Assembly: GCA_035711465.1 (NCBI GenBank)
Contig: DASTCC010000183.1
Span: forward strand, 1 to 24,620
Direction of reading: 5' to 3'
Source: DASTCC01 sp035711465
Lineage (GTDB): Bacteria > Acidobacteriota > Vicinamibacteria > Vicinamibacterales > SCN-69-37
DNA: 24,620 nt
In this document: one piece after another, positions 8,292-15,213 of the stretch
Layout of the letters: every line of letters starts with the position of its first letter
Numbering within the stretch: position 1 is the stretch's first letter
Position numbers and translations under genes: made by a program
Notes under the pieces: model-generated
What the model was told of the DNA's origin: nothing
What the model saw: the letters and a program-made list of their open reading frames with translations, nothing else
Database searches by the model: none

Positions 8292-10829
8292 CTACTCCGC
8301 CCGGATCGCCGCCAGCGGCTGCACCGACGTCGCCCGTCGAGCCGATGGGAACCCCGCCAGCAGCGCGACGCCGATCGCGATCGCCGAGGCGGCGGCGTAG
8401 ATCAGCGGTTCCATCGCGCCGAGCCGCGTCGGCCCGACGGAGAGCGGCGTGCCCATCACGTTGTCCATGGTGCGGATCAGCACCGCCGCGAGGAGCAGGC
8501 CGCCGGCCACGCCGGGGATCACGAGCTTGGCGGTGTCGCGCAGGATCAGGCCGAACACGCGAAGACGCGACGCGCCGAGCGCCATGCGCATCGCCAGCTC
8601 GCGCGTCCGCGTCGCCACCATGAAGCCGATGACGCCGACGATGCCGAGCGCCGCCAGTACGAGGACGACGCCGCCGGCGAACGCGACCGCCGTCGATTCG
8701 GCGACCAGATCGCCGAGGCTCTTCTCGACGAGATCGGCGCCGGTGACGATGCCCTCGAACGCGACGCCGGGCTGTGGCTCGACGCCGAGCTCGCGCAGCA
8801 CGTTCTCGAGCGCGCCCTTCAGCTGCGCTTCCGATCCAGGCGCGCCGCGGACGATGAGGAACATCGTCTGCTGCGGCGTCTCCTCGCTCGCCGCCGCGCC
8901 GGCGAACGAGTCGCGCATCGGCAGCAGGATCTGCGGCCGTTCGGTGGTGAGCTGCGAGGTTGCGAAATCGGCGGTGACGCCGACGACCGTGAACTCCTGC
9001 TCGTGGCTCTCCTCGAGCGCGACCTTCACGCGCTCGCCAATCGCGTCCCGATCGGGAAACAGCTGGTCGGCGAGCGGCGTGGAGATCACCGCGACGGCGG
9101 CGTCGGCGACGCCGTCTTCCGCCGTGATCGTGCGGCCGCTCATCAACGGCGCGCCGATGGTCTCGAGAAAGTTCTCGCCGACGCGCGTGACCTGGCTGGT
9201 CACGTACTTCGCGCCGTCGGCGTTGCCGACGCGGAACAGACGGTAGTCGAAGTCGACCGGCATGCCTTCGGCGATCGCGACCGAGCGCACGCCGTTGACC
9301 TGACGCAGTCCGTCCCGCACGCGGCGGATTGCCGCGGCGGCGTCGCGGTCCCCGGCCGCGCGCGCCGGCAGCCGCGCCGCCGCGAGCCCGTCCGTCGGAA
9401 AGCCGAGATCCGCCGTCCGGACGCGATCGAGCATCACCCCCGCGATCACGAGAAACGGCATCGCGATCCCGATCTGCACCATCGCGGCGATGCGATGCAC
9501 GCGAATCGTCTGCCGGCCGCCGCCGCCGACATCGTCCTTCAGCGCCGGCGCCAGATTGGGACGGCTGAAGCGCAGCGCCGGCAGCAATCCGAACAGCAGG
9601 CTGACGACGAGGCACAGGCTGACGGCGATCGCAACGCCGGTCGCGTCGAGATCGATCTCCTGCGGCACCGGCGCCTGCAGATACCAGCCGGCGATCGCCG
9701 GGATCCCGAACAGCACGAAGCCGCTGATCGCGCCGCCGACGAATGCGAGCAGCACCGCCTCGAAGAGCAGGTGCTGGATGAGGCGGCGCCGATCGGCGCC
9801 GAGCGCCGCACGGATGCAGATCTCGCGCTCGCGGCGCGTCCCGCGGACGAGCATCATGCCGGAGATGTTCAGGCAGACGATCAGCAGCACCACGGTCGCG
9901 AGGCCGACGAGGACGCCAATCACCCGCACCGACTCGGGACGGCCCGCCGCGCCCATCGAGGCGTACGGCTCGACGGTGGCGCCCTTGAACTGGTTGGTCG
10001 CCGGAAACTGCTGCGCCAGGCCCGCCATCGCCGCCGCGACCAGCCCGTTCGCGCGCGCCCGATCCACGCCCGGCTGCAGCCGCCCGTAGAGGCGCAGCCA
10101 GTCCGCGGTGCGGTCGCCGCGAAGATTCGCGTCCGCGCGCAGGCGCGGATGCCGCTCGAGCGGCACGAACACCAGCGATCCCGGGGACTGAAAGAAATGA
10201 AAGTGCCCGTGAAAGTCGGGCGGCGTGATGCCGACGACCACGTGCGGGACGCCGTCGAGGATCACGGTCGTGCCGATGACGTCAGGATCGGACGCGAGCC
10301 GGCTCCGCCAGAAGTTGTCGGTGACGACGACGCGCGCCTCGCCAACGGGCGTGTCGTCGTTCGGCGAATCGAATCCCGATCCGCGCGCCAGCGCGATGCC
10401 CATCGTGCTGAAGTAGTTCGGCGACACGTACAGCGTCGCCACGCGCGGCGGCGTCGCGCCGTCCGCCGGCCGCTCGCCGACGTCGCTGAACTCCATCGTC
10501 CATGCGGTGATCGCCATCCCGGTGTCAGCGGCGCGCAGCGCCTGGTAATCGGGATACGACCATCGCTCGAGCGCCCACTCGCCTGCCTTCGCGCGCAGCG
10601 GACCCTCCGGCAGGATCAGGATCTCCGTCAGGCCGTTCGTGTCGATACCGCGCGCCGGCGACAGGATCGCGCGGCTGAACGTGGACAGCGCGACGACCGC
10701 GCCGAGCCCGATCCCGAGCGAGACGACGCATACGAACGTGAACGCGCGCTCCTTGGCGAGCGAGCGGATCGCATGCGCGAGATCGCGGCGGATGGATTGG
10801 AGGGAGTTCAGAAAGCGATCGGACGTCAT
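8292..10829 (-). CDS. ADOP-type MacB/FtsX family permease 1 (no N-terminal prefix domain)
   Basis: An 845-residue integral membrane protein of the MacB/FtsX permease superfamily, in the ADOP arrangement of two fused permease halves without an ATPase. After a short cytoplasmic start, the first helix (FTFVCVVSLGIGLGAVVALS) leads to a periplasmic MacB_PCD domain (about residues 55-270), three helices with the FtsX signature (ISGMMLVRGTRREREICIRAALGA), a helix near 435 (HRIAAMVQIGIAMPFLVIAG), a second periplasmic domain (about 465-680) and a final three-helix FtsX domain (TRTRELAMRMALGASRLRVF) ending in ATSVQPLAAIRAE. The family's substrate is unknown; MacB relatives are mechanotransmitters for efflux or lipoprotein release. 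It lacks the roughly 85-residue N-terminal ADOP prefix that permease 2 has. No ATPase gene is adjacent. A candidate promoter sharing a 9-mer with the padR operator lies directly upstream. Its -35 box overlaps the stop codon of the PEP-CTERM gene. Confidence 0.93.
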   Translation of the reverse strand: MTSDRFLNSLQSIRRDLAHAIRSLAKERAFTFVCVVSLGIGLGAVVALSTFSRAILSPARGIDTNGLTEILILPEGPLRAKAGEWALERWSYPDYQALRAADTGMAITAWTMEFSDVGERPADGATPPRVATLYVSPNYFSTMGIALARGSGFDSPNDDTPVGEARVVVTDNFWRSRLASDPDVIGTTVILDGVPHVVVGITPPDFHGHFHFFQSPGSLVFVPLERHPRLRADANLRGDRTADWLRLYGRLQPGVDRARANGLVAAAMAGLAQQFPATNQFKGATVEPYASMGAAGRPESVRVIGVLVGLATVVLLIVCLNISGMMLVRGTRREREICIRAALGADRRRLIQHLLFEAVLLAFVGGAISGFVLFGIPAIAGWYLQAPVPQEIDLDATGVAIAVSLCLVVSLLFGLLPALRFSRPNLAPALKDDVGGGGRQTIRVHRIAAMVQIGIAMPFLVIAGVMLDRVRTADLGFPTDGLAAARLPARAAGDRDAAAAIRRVRDGLRQVNGVRSVAIAEGMPVDFDYRLFRVGNADGAKYVTSQVTRVGENFLETIGAPLMSGRTITAEDGVADAAVAVISTPLADQLFPDRDAIGERVKVALEESHEQEFTVVGVTADFATSQLTTERPQILLPMRDSFAGAAASEETPQQTMFLIVRGAPGSEAQLKGALENVLRELGVEPQPGVAFEGIVTGADLVEKSLGDLVAESTAVAFAGGVVLVLAALGIVGVIGFMVATRTRELAMRMALGASRLRVFGLILRDTAKLVIPGVAGGLLLAAVLIRTMDNVMGTPLSVGPTRLGAMEPLIYAAASAIAIGVALLAGFPSARRATSVQPLAAIRAE

Positions 10830-10837
10830 CGGCGATC

Positions 10838-10866
10838 ACTTTACACTACAAAGTTACCCCTCACAA
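10838..10866 (-). promoter_or_regulatory. Candidate ADOP1 promoter with PadR-like element; near-leaderless
   Basis: On the minus strand a -35 box TTGTGA (10861-10866) and a -10 box TAAAGT (10838-10843) are separated by exactly 17 bases. The -10 ends 8 bases before the ATG at 10829, so a transcript would begin within a base or two of the start codon. The inverted repeat ACTTT-N7-AAAGT (10838-10854) covers the -10 and contains ACTTTGTAG, the 9-mer present in the palindrome at the padR start. Binding by PadR is inference. Confidence 0.5.
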
Positions 10867-11484
10867 ACGGGCGCGCGGCCGCGATCGATGGCTTGCGCGC
10901 TTTGCGATTGCGCCGACACACAGCCCGACGGCGAGGAGCGTCCAGGTCGACGGCTCGGGAACAGTCGCGGCCGGCTCGACGTGGAATCGCAGTTCACGCT
11001 CGAAGCCGTCGGGACCGCCGGGAAGCAGCGCACCGCCTCCGGCGTAGAAATCGCCGAACGCCGACTGCACTCCCCATTCGAACGTGTCGTTCGTGACGAT
11101 GATCGAATAGATCGAGCCGACGGCCAGCGGCGGCGTTCCCGCAAACGAGACATCGGCGAAGGCGCCGAATCCTTCGAACAGACCGGAGAAGGTCCGCGTG
11201 CCGAGCAGCGTGCCGGACGGTCCGCTGCCCTCGCGCAGCTCGTAGACGATCGTCGAGTCGGTCGCGGTGGCGGCGAACGTGAAGTCCACCACGAAGACGC
11301 CGACGATGTCGATCAGGGCATCCTCGGCGGTGAAGGACTGCCCGACCCACGGACTGATGGTGCGCGCTTCGTTCGTGAAATTCTGCAGAATCGTGCCCGC
11401 GGCCGCGGCCCGGGTCGCCGCCGGCGCCAGCAGCGCCAGGACAACCATCAAGTGTACCAGGCGGGCGTGAAGGAATCGCGCCAT
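10861..11484 (-). CDS. PEP-CTERM sorting domain protein
   Basis: A 207-residue exported protein. The N-terminal signal peptide is MARFLHARLVHLMVVLALLA with cleavage near ATRAAAAG. The middle is beta-rich (GQSFTAEDALIDIVGVFVVD, VYELREGSG, GSIYSIIVTNDTFEWG), resembling 'choice-of-anchor' domains of secreted proteins. The C-terminus is a complete PEP-CTERM sorting signal: VPEP near residue 175, a hydrophobic stretch TWTLLAVGLCVGAIA and a basic tail KRASHRSRPR. Such proteins are processed by an exosortase/EpsH system and linked to exopolysaccharide or biofilm matrix; no exosortase is encoded in this window. The start is well supported by AAGGAG on the minus strand (11492-11497), 7 bases before ATG 11484. 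It lies between ADOP1 and the shortened greB copy, all on the same strand. Confidence 0.88.
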   Translation of the reverse strand: MARFLHARLVHLMVVLALLAPAATRAAAAGTILQNFTNEARTISPWVGQSFTAEDALIDIVGVFVVDFTFAATATDSTIVYELREGSGPSGTLLGTRTFSGLFEGFGAFADVSFAGTPPLAVGSIYSIIVTNDTFEWGVQSAFGDFYAGGGALLPGGPDGFERELRFHVEPAATVPEPSTWTLLAVGLCVGAIAKRASHRSRPRARL

Positions 11485-11541
11485 GGCCGTACTCCTTTGA
11501 GGAGGCTGGGGGCGACCATGATACGCCCGCGGCCGCGGCCC

Positions 11542-11560
11542 GGGGACGGGCCTCGTCCCC
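11542..11560 (-). terminator. GC hairpin directly after the shortened greB copy
   Basis: GGGGACG (11542-11548) and CGTCCCC (11554-11560) form a perfect 7-bp stem with a 5-base loop, starting at the base after the TAG of the shortened greB gene. No T-run follows, so termination is plausible but unproven. The adjacent 11523-11541 sequence is also GC-palindromic. Confidence 0.45.
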
Positions 11561-11929
11561 CTACCGCGGCGGCTCCCGATACGGCTCCACGGGGATCGGC
11601 GCGTAGTCGACGTCGACGATCTCGAGGCGTTCGGTCTTGCCGGGTGCGCGCAGCGCGACGCGGTCGCCGGCGGCCGCTTTCATCAGCAACCGGATGCGTG
11701 AATCGATCTGCCCCAGCCGGCGCTTGCCGTAGAGATAGTCGGCGTTCTCGCTGCGATCGCCGTTCCCCGCCGCCCAGGCCACGACCTCGGTGACCGCGGG
11801 CCGCTCGCGATTCAACGGAAACCGATGCCCGTCCTTGAGCCGCTGCAATCCGGCCGGCGTGATGTAGTTCTTCAGCGTCGGCCGAGGCGCATCACGCACC
11901 GGTTCCCGACGCGGTCGTTTCGTTCGCAT
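11561..11929 (-). CDS. Internally deleted GreB paralog
   Basis: A 122-residue relative of the 194-residue GreB encoded at 19186-19770. Both share KNYITPAGLQRLKD, ERPAVT-x-VVAWAAGNGDRSEN and ADYLYGKRRL-x-QIDSRIR, so the N-terminal coiled coil and its acidic tip (GDRSEN) are intact. Just after SRIRLL the sequence jumps to MKAAAGDRVALRAP and then KTERLEIVDVDYAPIPVEP, which in the long copy lies 67 residues further on. Lost are the FGATVTY strand, the GIDEVD segment and ISWMSPLARAL, the core of the FKBP-like C-terminal domain. The frame is preserved. CTGA is present at both edges in the long copy, consistent with deletion at a microhomology. Without the FKBP-like fold normal docking on RNA polymerase is doubtful. 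It may be a decaying pseudogene or a coiled-coil-only regulator. GGGAG touches the ATG without a spacer, so its translation is also doubtful. Confidence 0.75.
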   Translation of the reverse strand: MRTKRPRREPVRDAPRPTLKNYITPAGLQRLKDGHRFPLNRERPAVTEVVAWAAGNGDRSENADYLYGKRRLGQIDSRIRLLMKAAAGDRVALRAPGKTERLEIVDVDYAPIPVEPYREPPR

Positions 11930-12010
11930 CTCCCGGAATCTTGGCGCTGCGCCGCGCTTCTCGTTTTCAGGATCGGCGACCTCTCAGTGCGGCGCCTGGA
12001 TCTTTCCGGT

Positions 12011-12101
12011 ATCAGAGCTTTCACCATAGAGGGCCATGGAGGGCCATGGAGTCAAATACTTCTCCGCGGTTCCCCACGGTCTCCAAGGTGAAAGCTCTGA
12101 T
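12011..12101. repeat. Long-arm inverted repeat with internal direct repeat (intergenic palindromic element)
   Basis: ATCAGAGCTTTCACC (12011-12025) and its exact reverse complement GGTGAAAGCTCTGAT (12087-12101) flank a 61-base centre. The centre contains the tandem motif GGGCCATGGA twice (12030-12050) and partly complementary CTCC-rich sequence on the other side, so a longer imperfect stem is likely. It begins 7 bases beyond the ADOP2 stop codon and ends 81 bases before the shortened greB start, so on the minus strand it sits at the 3' end of the padR-ADOP2 transcript. It resembles dispersed extragenic palindromes of the 'TTTCACCACGGAG...CTCCGTGGTGAAA' kind recalled from environmental bacteria. 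That match is from memory. Confidence 0.7.
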
Positions 12102-12107
12102 CTTGAT

Positions 12108-14789
12108 CTACTCCGCCCGCAGCGCGATCGTCGGCCGCACTCGCGCCGCTCGCCGCGCCGGGATGTAGCACGCGGCCGTCGAGACGATCATCAGCGCCGC
12201 GATCGCCGACCAGAACGCCAGCGGATCCGTCGGCGCGACGTGGAACAGCAGGTCCTCGACCAGACGCGCCAGCGCCATCGCGCTGACGATGCCGATGACG
12301 ACGCCAATCGCCGTCGTCGCCGCGCCCTGACGAAGGAACAGCCGAATCACTTGCGGACGCGTCGCGCCGAGCGCCATGCGGACACCGACCTCACGCGTGC
12401 GCTCGACGACGCCCTGGGAGATCACGCCGTAGAGCCCGACGGACGCGAGCACCAGCGCGACGATCGCGAAGCCGCCGAAGATCACCATCGTCATCGTCCG
12501 CCGCGTCACCGCGGCGCGCATCATGTCGTTCATCGTCTGGACGCCGAACACCGGCAGCATCGGCTCGATCGCATGAATGGCAGCCGCGATCGGCCGGGCC
12601 AGACTGGCGGGCGGCGTGGACGAGCGAACGATGAGGGCGATCGAGGGGTTGGGCTCCTGCGGGTACGGCAGATACACCTGCAGCGGCGTGTCGGCTTCGA
12701 CGCCGTCGACCTTGACGTCGTTGACGACGCCGACGATCTCGCGCCACGGCGTCGGCTCTTCGGGCCAGCTCTGCTTCAGCCGCTTGCCGATGGCGCTCTC
12801 GTTCGGCCAGAACCGCCGCGCGAACGACTCGTTGACGATCGCGGTCTTTGCCGCGGCCGGCGCGTCGATCGCATCGAAAAAACGCCCGGCGCGAAGCCGC
12901 ATCCGCAGCGTCTCGAAGTAGCCGGCCGACACCGGCTGAAAGGCCGCGATCGGCAGCGCTTCGCGCGCCGGCACGGGCTGGTCGGCGACGATGAAGATCG
13001 AGCCCCACTGAGAGCCCTCGATCGGCAGCGACATCGCCAGCGCGGCGTGCTCGACGCCCGGCAGCGAGCGCACCCGCGTCAGGACGTCGTCACCGAACCG
13101 GGCCAGCCGATCGTCGAAGGCGCGCTGGAGCGCCTCGCTGGAGCGATCGCCGGTGACGTTGACACGCATCGTCAGCAGGCTCGACGAATCGAAGCCGGGA
13201 TCGATCGCGGCCAGCGCGAACATCGTGCGCGTCATCAGGCCGGCGCCGGTGACCAGCACGATCGCCAGCGCCACTTCGACGACCATCAGCAGCCGGCGCA
13301 TCCGATGCGCCGAGCGCGTCGGCGTGTTGCCGCGGCCGGCGCGGACGAGGGCGCTCTGCCCGCGCAGGCCGGAGCTCTGAACGCCGGGCAGCGCGCCAAG
13401 AAGCAGGGCCGCCGCGGCCGACACCGCGAGCGCGAAGCCCCAGACGGTCGCATCCATTCTGATGCTGGCGAGACGTGGCACGTCGTCGGGCGCCGTCGCC
13501 AGAAAGAGTTGAATCAGGCCGGCGGCGAGCGCGATCCCGGCGAGACCGCCCGCGAGCGCGAGCAGCGCGCTTTCGACGAGCAACTGACGCATGAGCCGCC
13601 ACCGGCCGCAGCCGAGCGCCGCCCGCACGGCGAGCTCGTGCTGGCGGGCGACGCCGCGCGTCACCAGGAGACTGGCGACGTTGACCGTCGCGAGCAGCAT
13701 CAGCACCGCGACGGCGCCGAGCAGCGTCATCAGCATCGGCGTCACGTCGCCAATCAACCGCTGCGCCAGCGGCTCGAGGTGCGCATACGTATTCGCGTTG
13801 GTAGCGGGATGCGCCTGTCGCAGCGCGGCGGCGATGCCGTCGAGCTCGCTGCGCGCCGCCGCCTCGGTGACGCCGGCGCGCAGCCGGCCGATCGCCGACA
13901 GGCCGTTGTGGTTGCCGCGGTCGAGCAGGCCTGATTCCGGCACCGCCTGTTGGCCGAGCGACCCCAGCACGTCGTCGTCGGTGATGAGGTTGTAGCTGAA
14001 GCCGGCGGGCAGCACGCCGATGATCTCGTGCGGCTGTCCGTCGAGCGTGATCGTCGTGCCGACGACTTGTCGATCCGCATTGAACCGCCGCCGCCACAAG
14101 CCGTCGCCGATGAGCACGACCCGCGGCGCGCCGACGCGGTCCTCGTCGGCGGTGAACATCCGGCCGAGCGCCGGCCGAACCCCGAGCGCCTGGAGGAAGC
14201 TCGCGTTCACATAGCGGCTGACCAGCCGCTCCGGCTCGCCGGGCGCGGTCAGGTTCGTCAGTCCGCGGCGGATCGCGGCGAGCTCTTCGAACGCGGTCGC
14301 ACGCTCGCGCCAGTCGAGGAAGTCCGGCCACGCGATCGAGATGACCGAGCCGTTCCCCGCGGCTTCGGTGATCCACATCAGCCGATGCGGTTCCGCGTAC
14401 GGCAGCGGCCGCAGCTGCACCGCGTTGACGACGGAGAACACGGCGGTCGCGGCGCCGATCCCGAGCGCCAGCGTGAGGACGGCGGTGACCGTGAATCCCC
14501 TCGCCTTCAGCAGCGAACGTGCGGCGAACTTCAGATCGTGGCTCAACGAGTCCATGAGCGGCGCCCTCCGGGTCGACGTGTCGTTGGCGCCTCGGCGGAC
14601 GAGGGCATCGAGCGCAATCCGCGACGCCTGCGCCCAGTACCACCGACGGGCGGCGCGCGGCGAAGTCTGCGCGGCGCGCACCGACATCTCTTCGAGCAGA
14701 TCGCCGCGGATGCTGTCGCCGCGGACGCCGGGCGGCAGGATCCGTTCGAGGAGCCAGCGCGGAATCCGAGGCGGCGAGAGGGCGGCCAT
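12108..14789 (-). CDS. ADOP-type MacB/FtsX family permease 2 with N-terminal prefix domain
   Basis: An 893-residue orphan permease of the acidobacterial duplicated (ADOP) family. Residues 1-85 are the family's cytoplasmic prefix (ILPPGVRGDSIRGDLLEEM, then ARRWYWAQASRIALDAL). Then come a first helix (GFTVTAVLTLALGIGAATAV), a periplasmic MacB_PCD domain opening with VFSVVNAVQLRPLPY, FtsX helices with ASLLVTRGVARQHELAVRAA, a central helix (LLMVVEVALAIVLVTGAGLM), a second periplasmic domain, and the last FtsX domain with ERTREVGVRMALGATRPQVI ending RPTIALRAE. No ATP-binding domain is present or adjacent. The start lies 4 bases after the padR stop with no good ribosome binding site, so translational coupling to padR is likely. 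Genes of this type are typically paired with PadR regulators. The substrate is unknown; relatives act in efflux or envelope stress. Confidence 0.96.
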   Translation of the reverse strand: MAALSPPRIPRWLLERILPPGVRGDSIRGDLLEEMSVRAAQTSPRAARRWYWAQASRIALDALVRRGANDTSTRRAPLMDSLSHDLKFAARSLLKARGFTVTAVLTLALGIGAATAVFSVVNAVQLRPLPYAEPHRLMWITEAAGNGSVISIAWPDFLDWRERATAFEELAAIRRGLTNLTAPGEPERLVSRYVNASFLQALGVRPALGRMFTADEDRVGAPRVVLIGDGLWRRRFNADRQVVGTTITLDGQPHEIIGVLPAGFSYNLITDDDVLGSLGQQAVPESGLLDRGNHNGLSAIGRLRAGVTEAAARSELDGIAAALRQAHPATNANTYAHLEPLAQRLIGDVTPMLMTLLGAVAVLMLLATVNVASLLVTRGVARQHELAVRAALGCGRWRLMRQLLVESALLALAGGLAGIALAAGLIQLFLATAPDDVPRLASIRMDATVWGFALAVSAAAALLLGALPGVQSSGLRGQSALVRAGRGNTPTRSAHRMRRLLMVVEVALAIVLVTGAGLMTRTMFALAAIDPGFDSSSLLTMRVNVTGDRSSEALQRAFDDRLARFGDDVLTRVRSLPGVEHAALAMSLPIEGSQWGSIFIVADQPVPAREALPIAAFQPVSAGYFETLRMRLRAGRFFDAIDAPAAAKTAIVNESFARRFWPNESAIGKRLKQSWPEEPTPWREIVGVVNDVKVDGVEADTPLQVYLPYPQEPNPSIALIVRSSTPPASLARPIAAAIHAIEPMLPVFGVQTMNDMMRAAVTRRTMTMVIFGGFAIVALVLASVGLYGVISQGVVERTREVGVRMALGATRPQVIRLFLRQGAATTAIGVVIGIVSAMALARLVEDLLFHVAPTDPLAFWSAIAALMIVSTAACYIPARRAARVRPTIALRAE

Positions 14790-14793
14790 CGGA

Positions 14794-15138
14794 TTACGAG
14801 CCTGGCTCCTCGAGCAGTTGCTCGAGACCGTCGGTCATCTTGCGGAACATGCGCTGCGCGGCCCGGATCGACGCGAGTCCGCGCGCGGTGACGCTGTAGA
14901 CCCGGTGCGGCAGCCGGCCGCGTTCCTCGCCGCCGACCGCGATCTTCCAGCGCACCAGCTGCTTCTGCTCGAGCCGGTCGAGCGTCGTGTAGAGCGCGCT
15001 GCGCGACACGGACCGGCCGGCCTGCGCCTCGAGCTCGCGGCCGATGGCGACGCCGGTGGCGGTGGCGCCGAGCCGCAGGATCGCCAGGAGCACGAGCTGT
15101 TCGAATTCGCCGAGGTAGCTGGAAGGACCTGGAGCCAT
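14794..15138 (-). CDS. PadR family transcriptional regulator
   Basis: A 114-residue winged-helix repressor of the short PadR type. The family start SYLGEFEQLVLLAILRLG is followed by the helix-turn-helix region (ATGVAIGRELEAQAGRSVSR), the recognition helix SALYTTLDRLEQKQLV, the wing (RWKIAVGGEERGRLPHRVYS) and the C-terminal dimerisation helix (RGLASIRAAQRMFRKMTDGL). It is the first gene of a two-gene operon with ADOP permease 2. The ATG at 15138 fits family alignments, but the promoter and a perfect palindrome abut it, leaving no room for a ribosome binding site. A leaderless, self-repressed mRNA is therefore inferred. PadR regulators usually respond to small hydrophobic or phenolic ligands or drugs; the ligand here is unknown. 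Confidence 0.93.
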   Translation of the reverse strand: MAPGPSSYLGEFEQLVLLAILRLGATATGVAIGRELEAQAGRSVSRSALYTTLDRLEQKQLVRWKIAVGGEERGRLPHRVYSVTARGLASIRAAQRMFRKMTDGLEQLLEEPGS

Positions 15139-15173
15139 GTCTACTTTGTAGACTAAGACGACATTGTCGTCAA
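15139..15173 (-). promoter_or_regulatory. padR promoter and operator, leaderless geometry
   Basis: Minus strand: -35 box TTGACG (15168-15173), 17-base spacer, -10 box TACAAA (15145-15150), then six bases and the ATG. Transcription would start at or next to the A of the ATG. The -10 lies inside a perfect 15-bp palindrome, GTCTAC-TTT-GTAGAC (15139-15153), which touches the start codon. Repressor binding there would block RNA polymerase. A second perfect palindrome, GACGAC-ATT-GTCGTC (15157-15171), fills most of the spacer and overlaps the -35 box. Confidence 0.65.
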
Positions 15174-15213
15174 GGAGGTTGGCCGGGGACCGGCTTGCGG
15201 CGCGCCGTGATCG

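Noticed and set aside
8238..11096. A 952-residue plus-strand open frame across the ADOP1 and PEP-CTERM genes
   Set aside because: Composition is Arg/Asp/His-rich without domains and it lies antisense to two convincing genes; it is a product of GC-rich third-position bias.
12036..13934. A 632-residue plus-strand open frame opposite ADOP2
   Set aside because: Arg/His/Asp-rich shadow of the ADOP2 coding strand, with no recognisable domain and no ribosome binding site.
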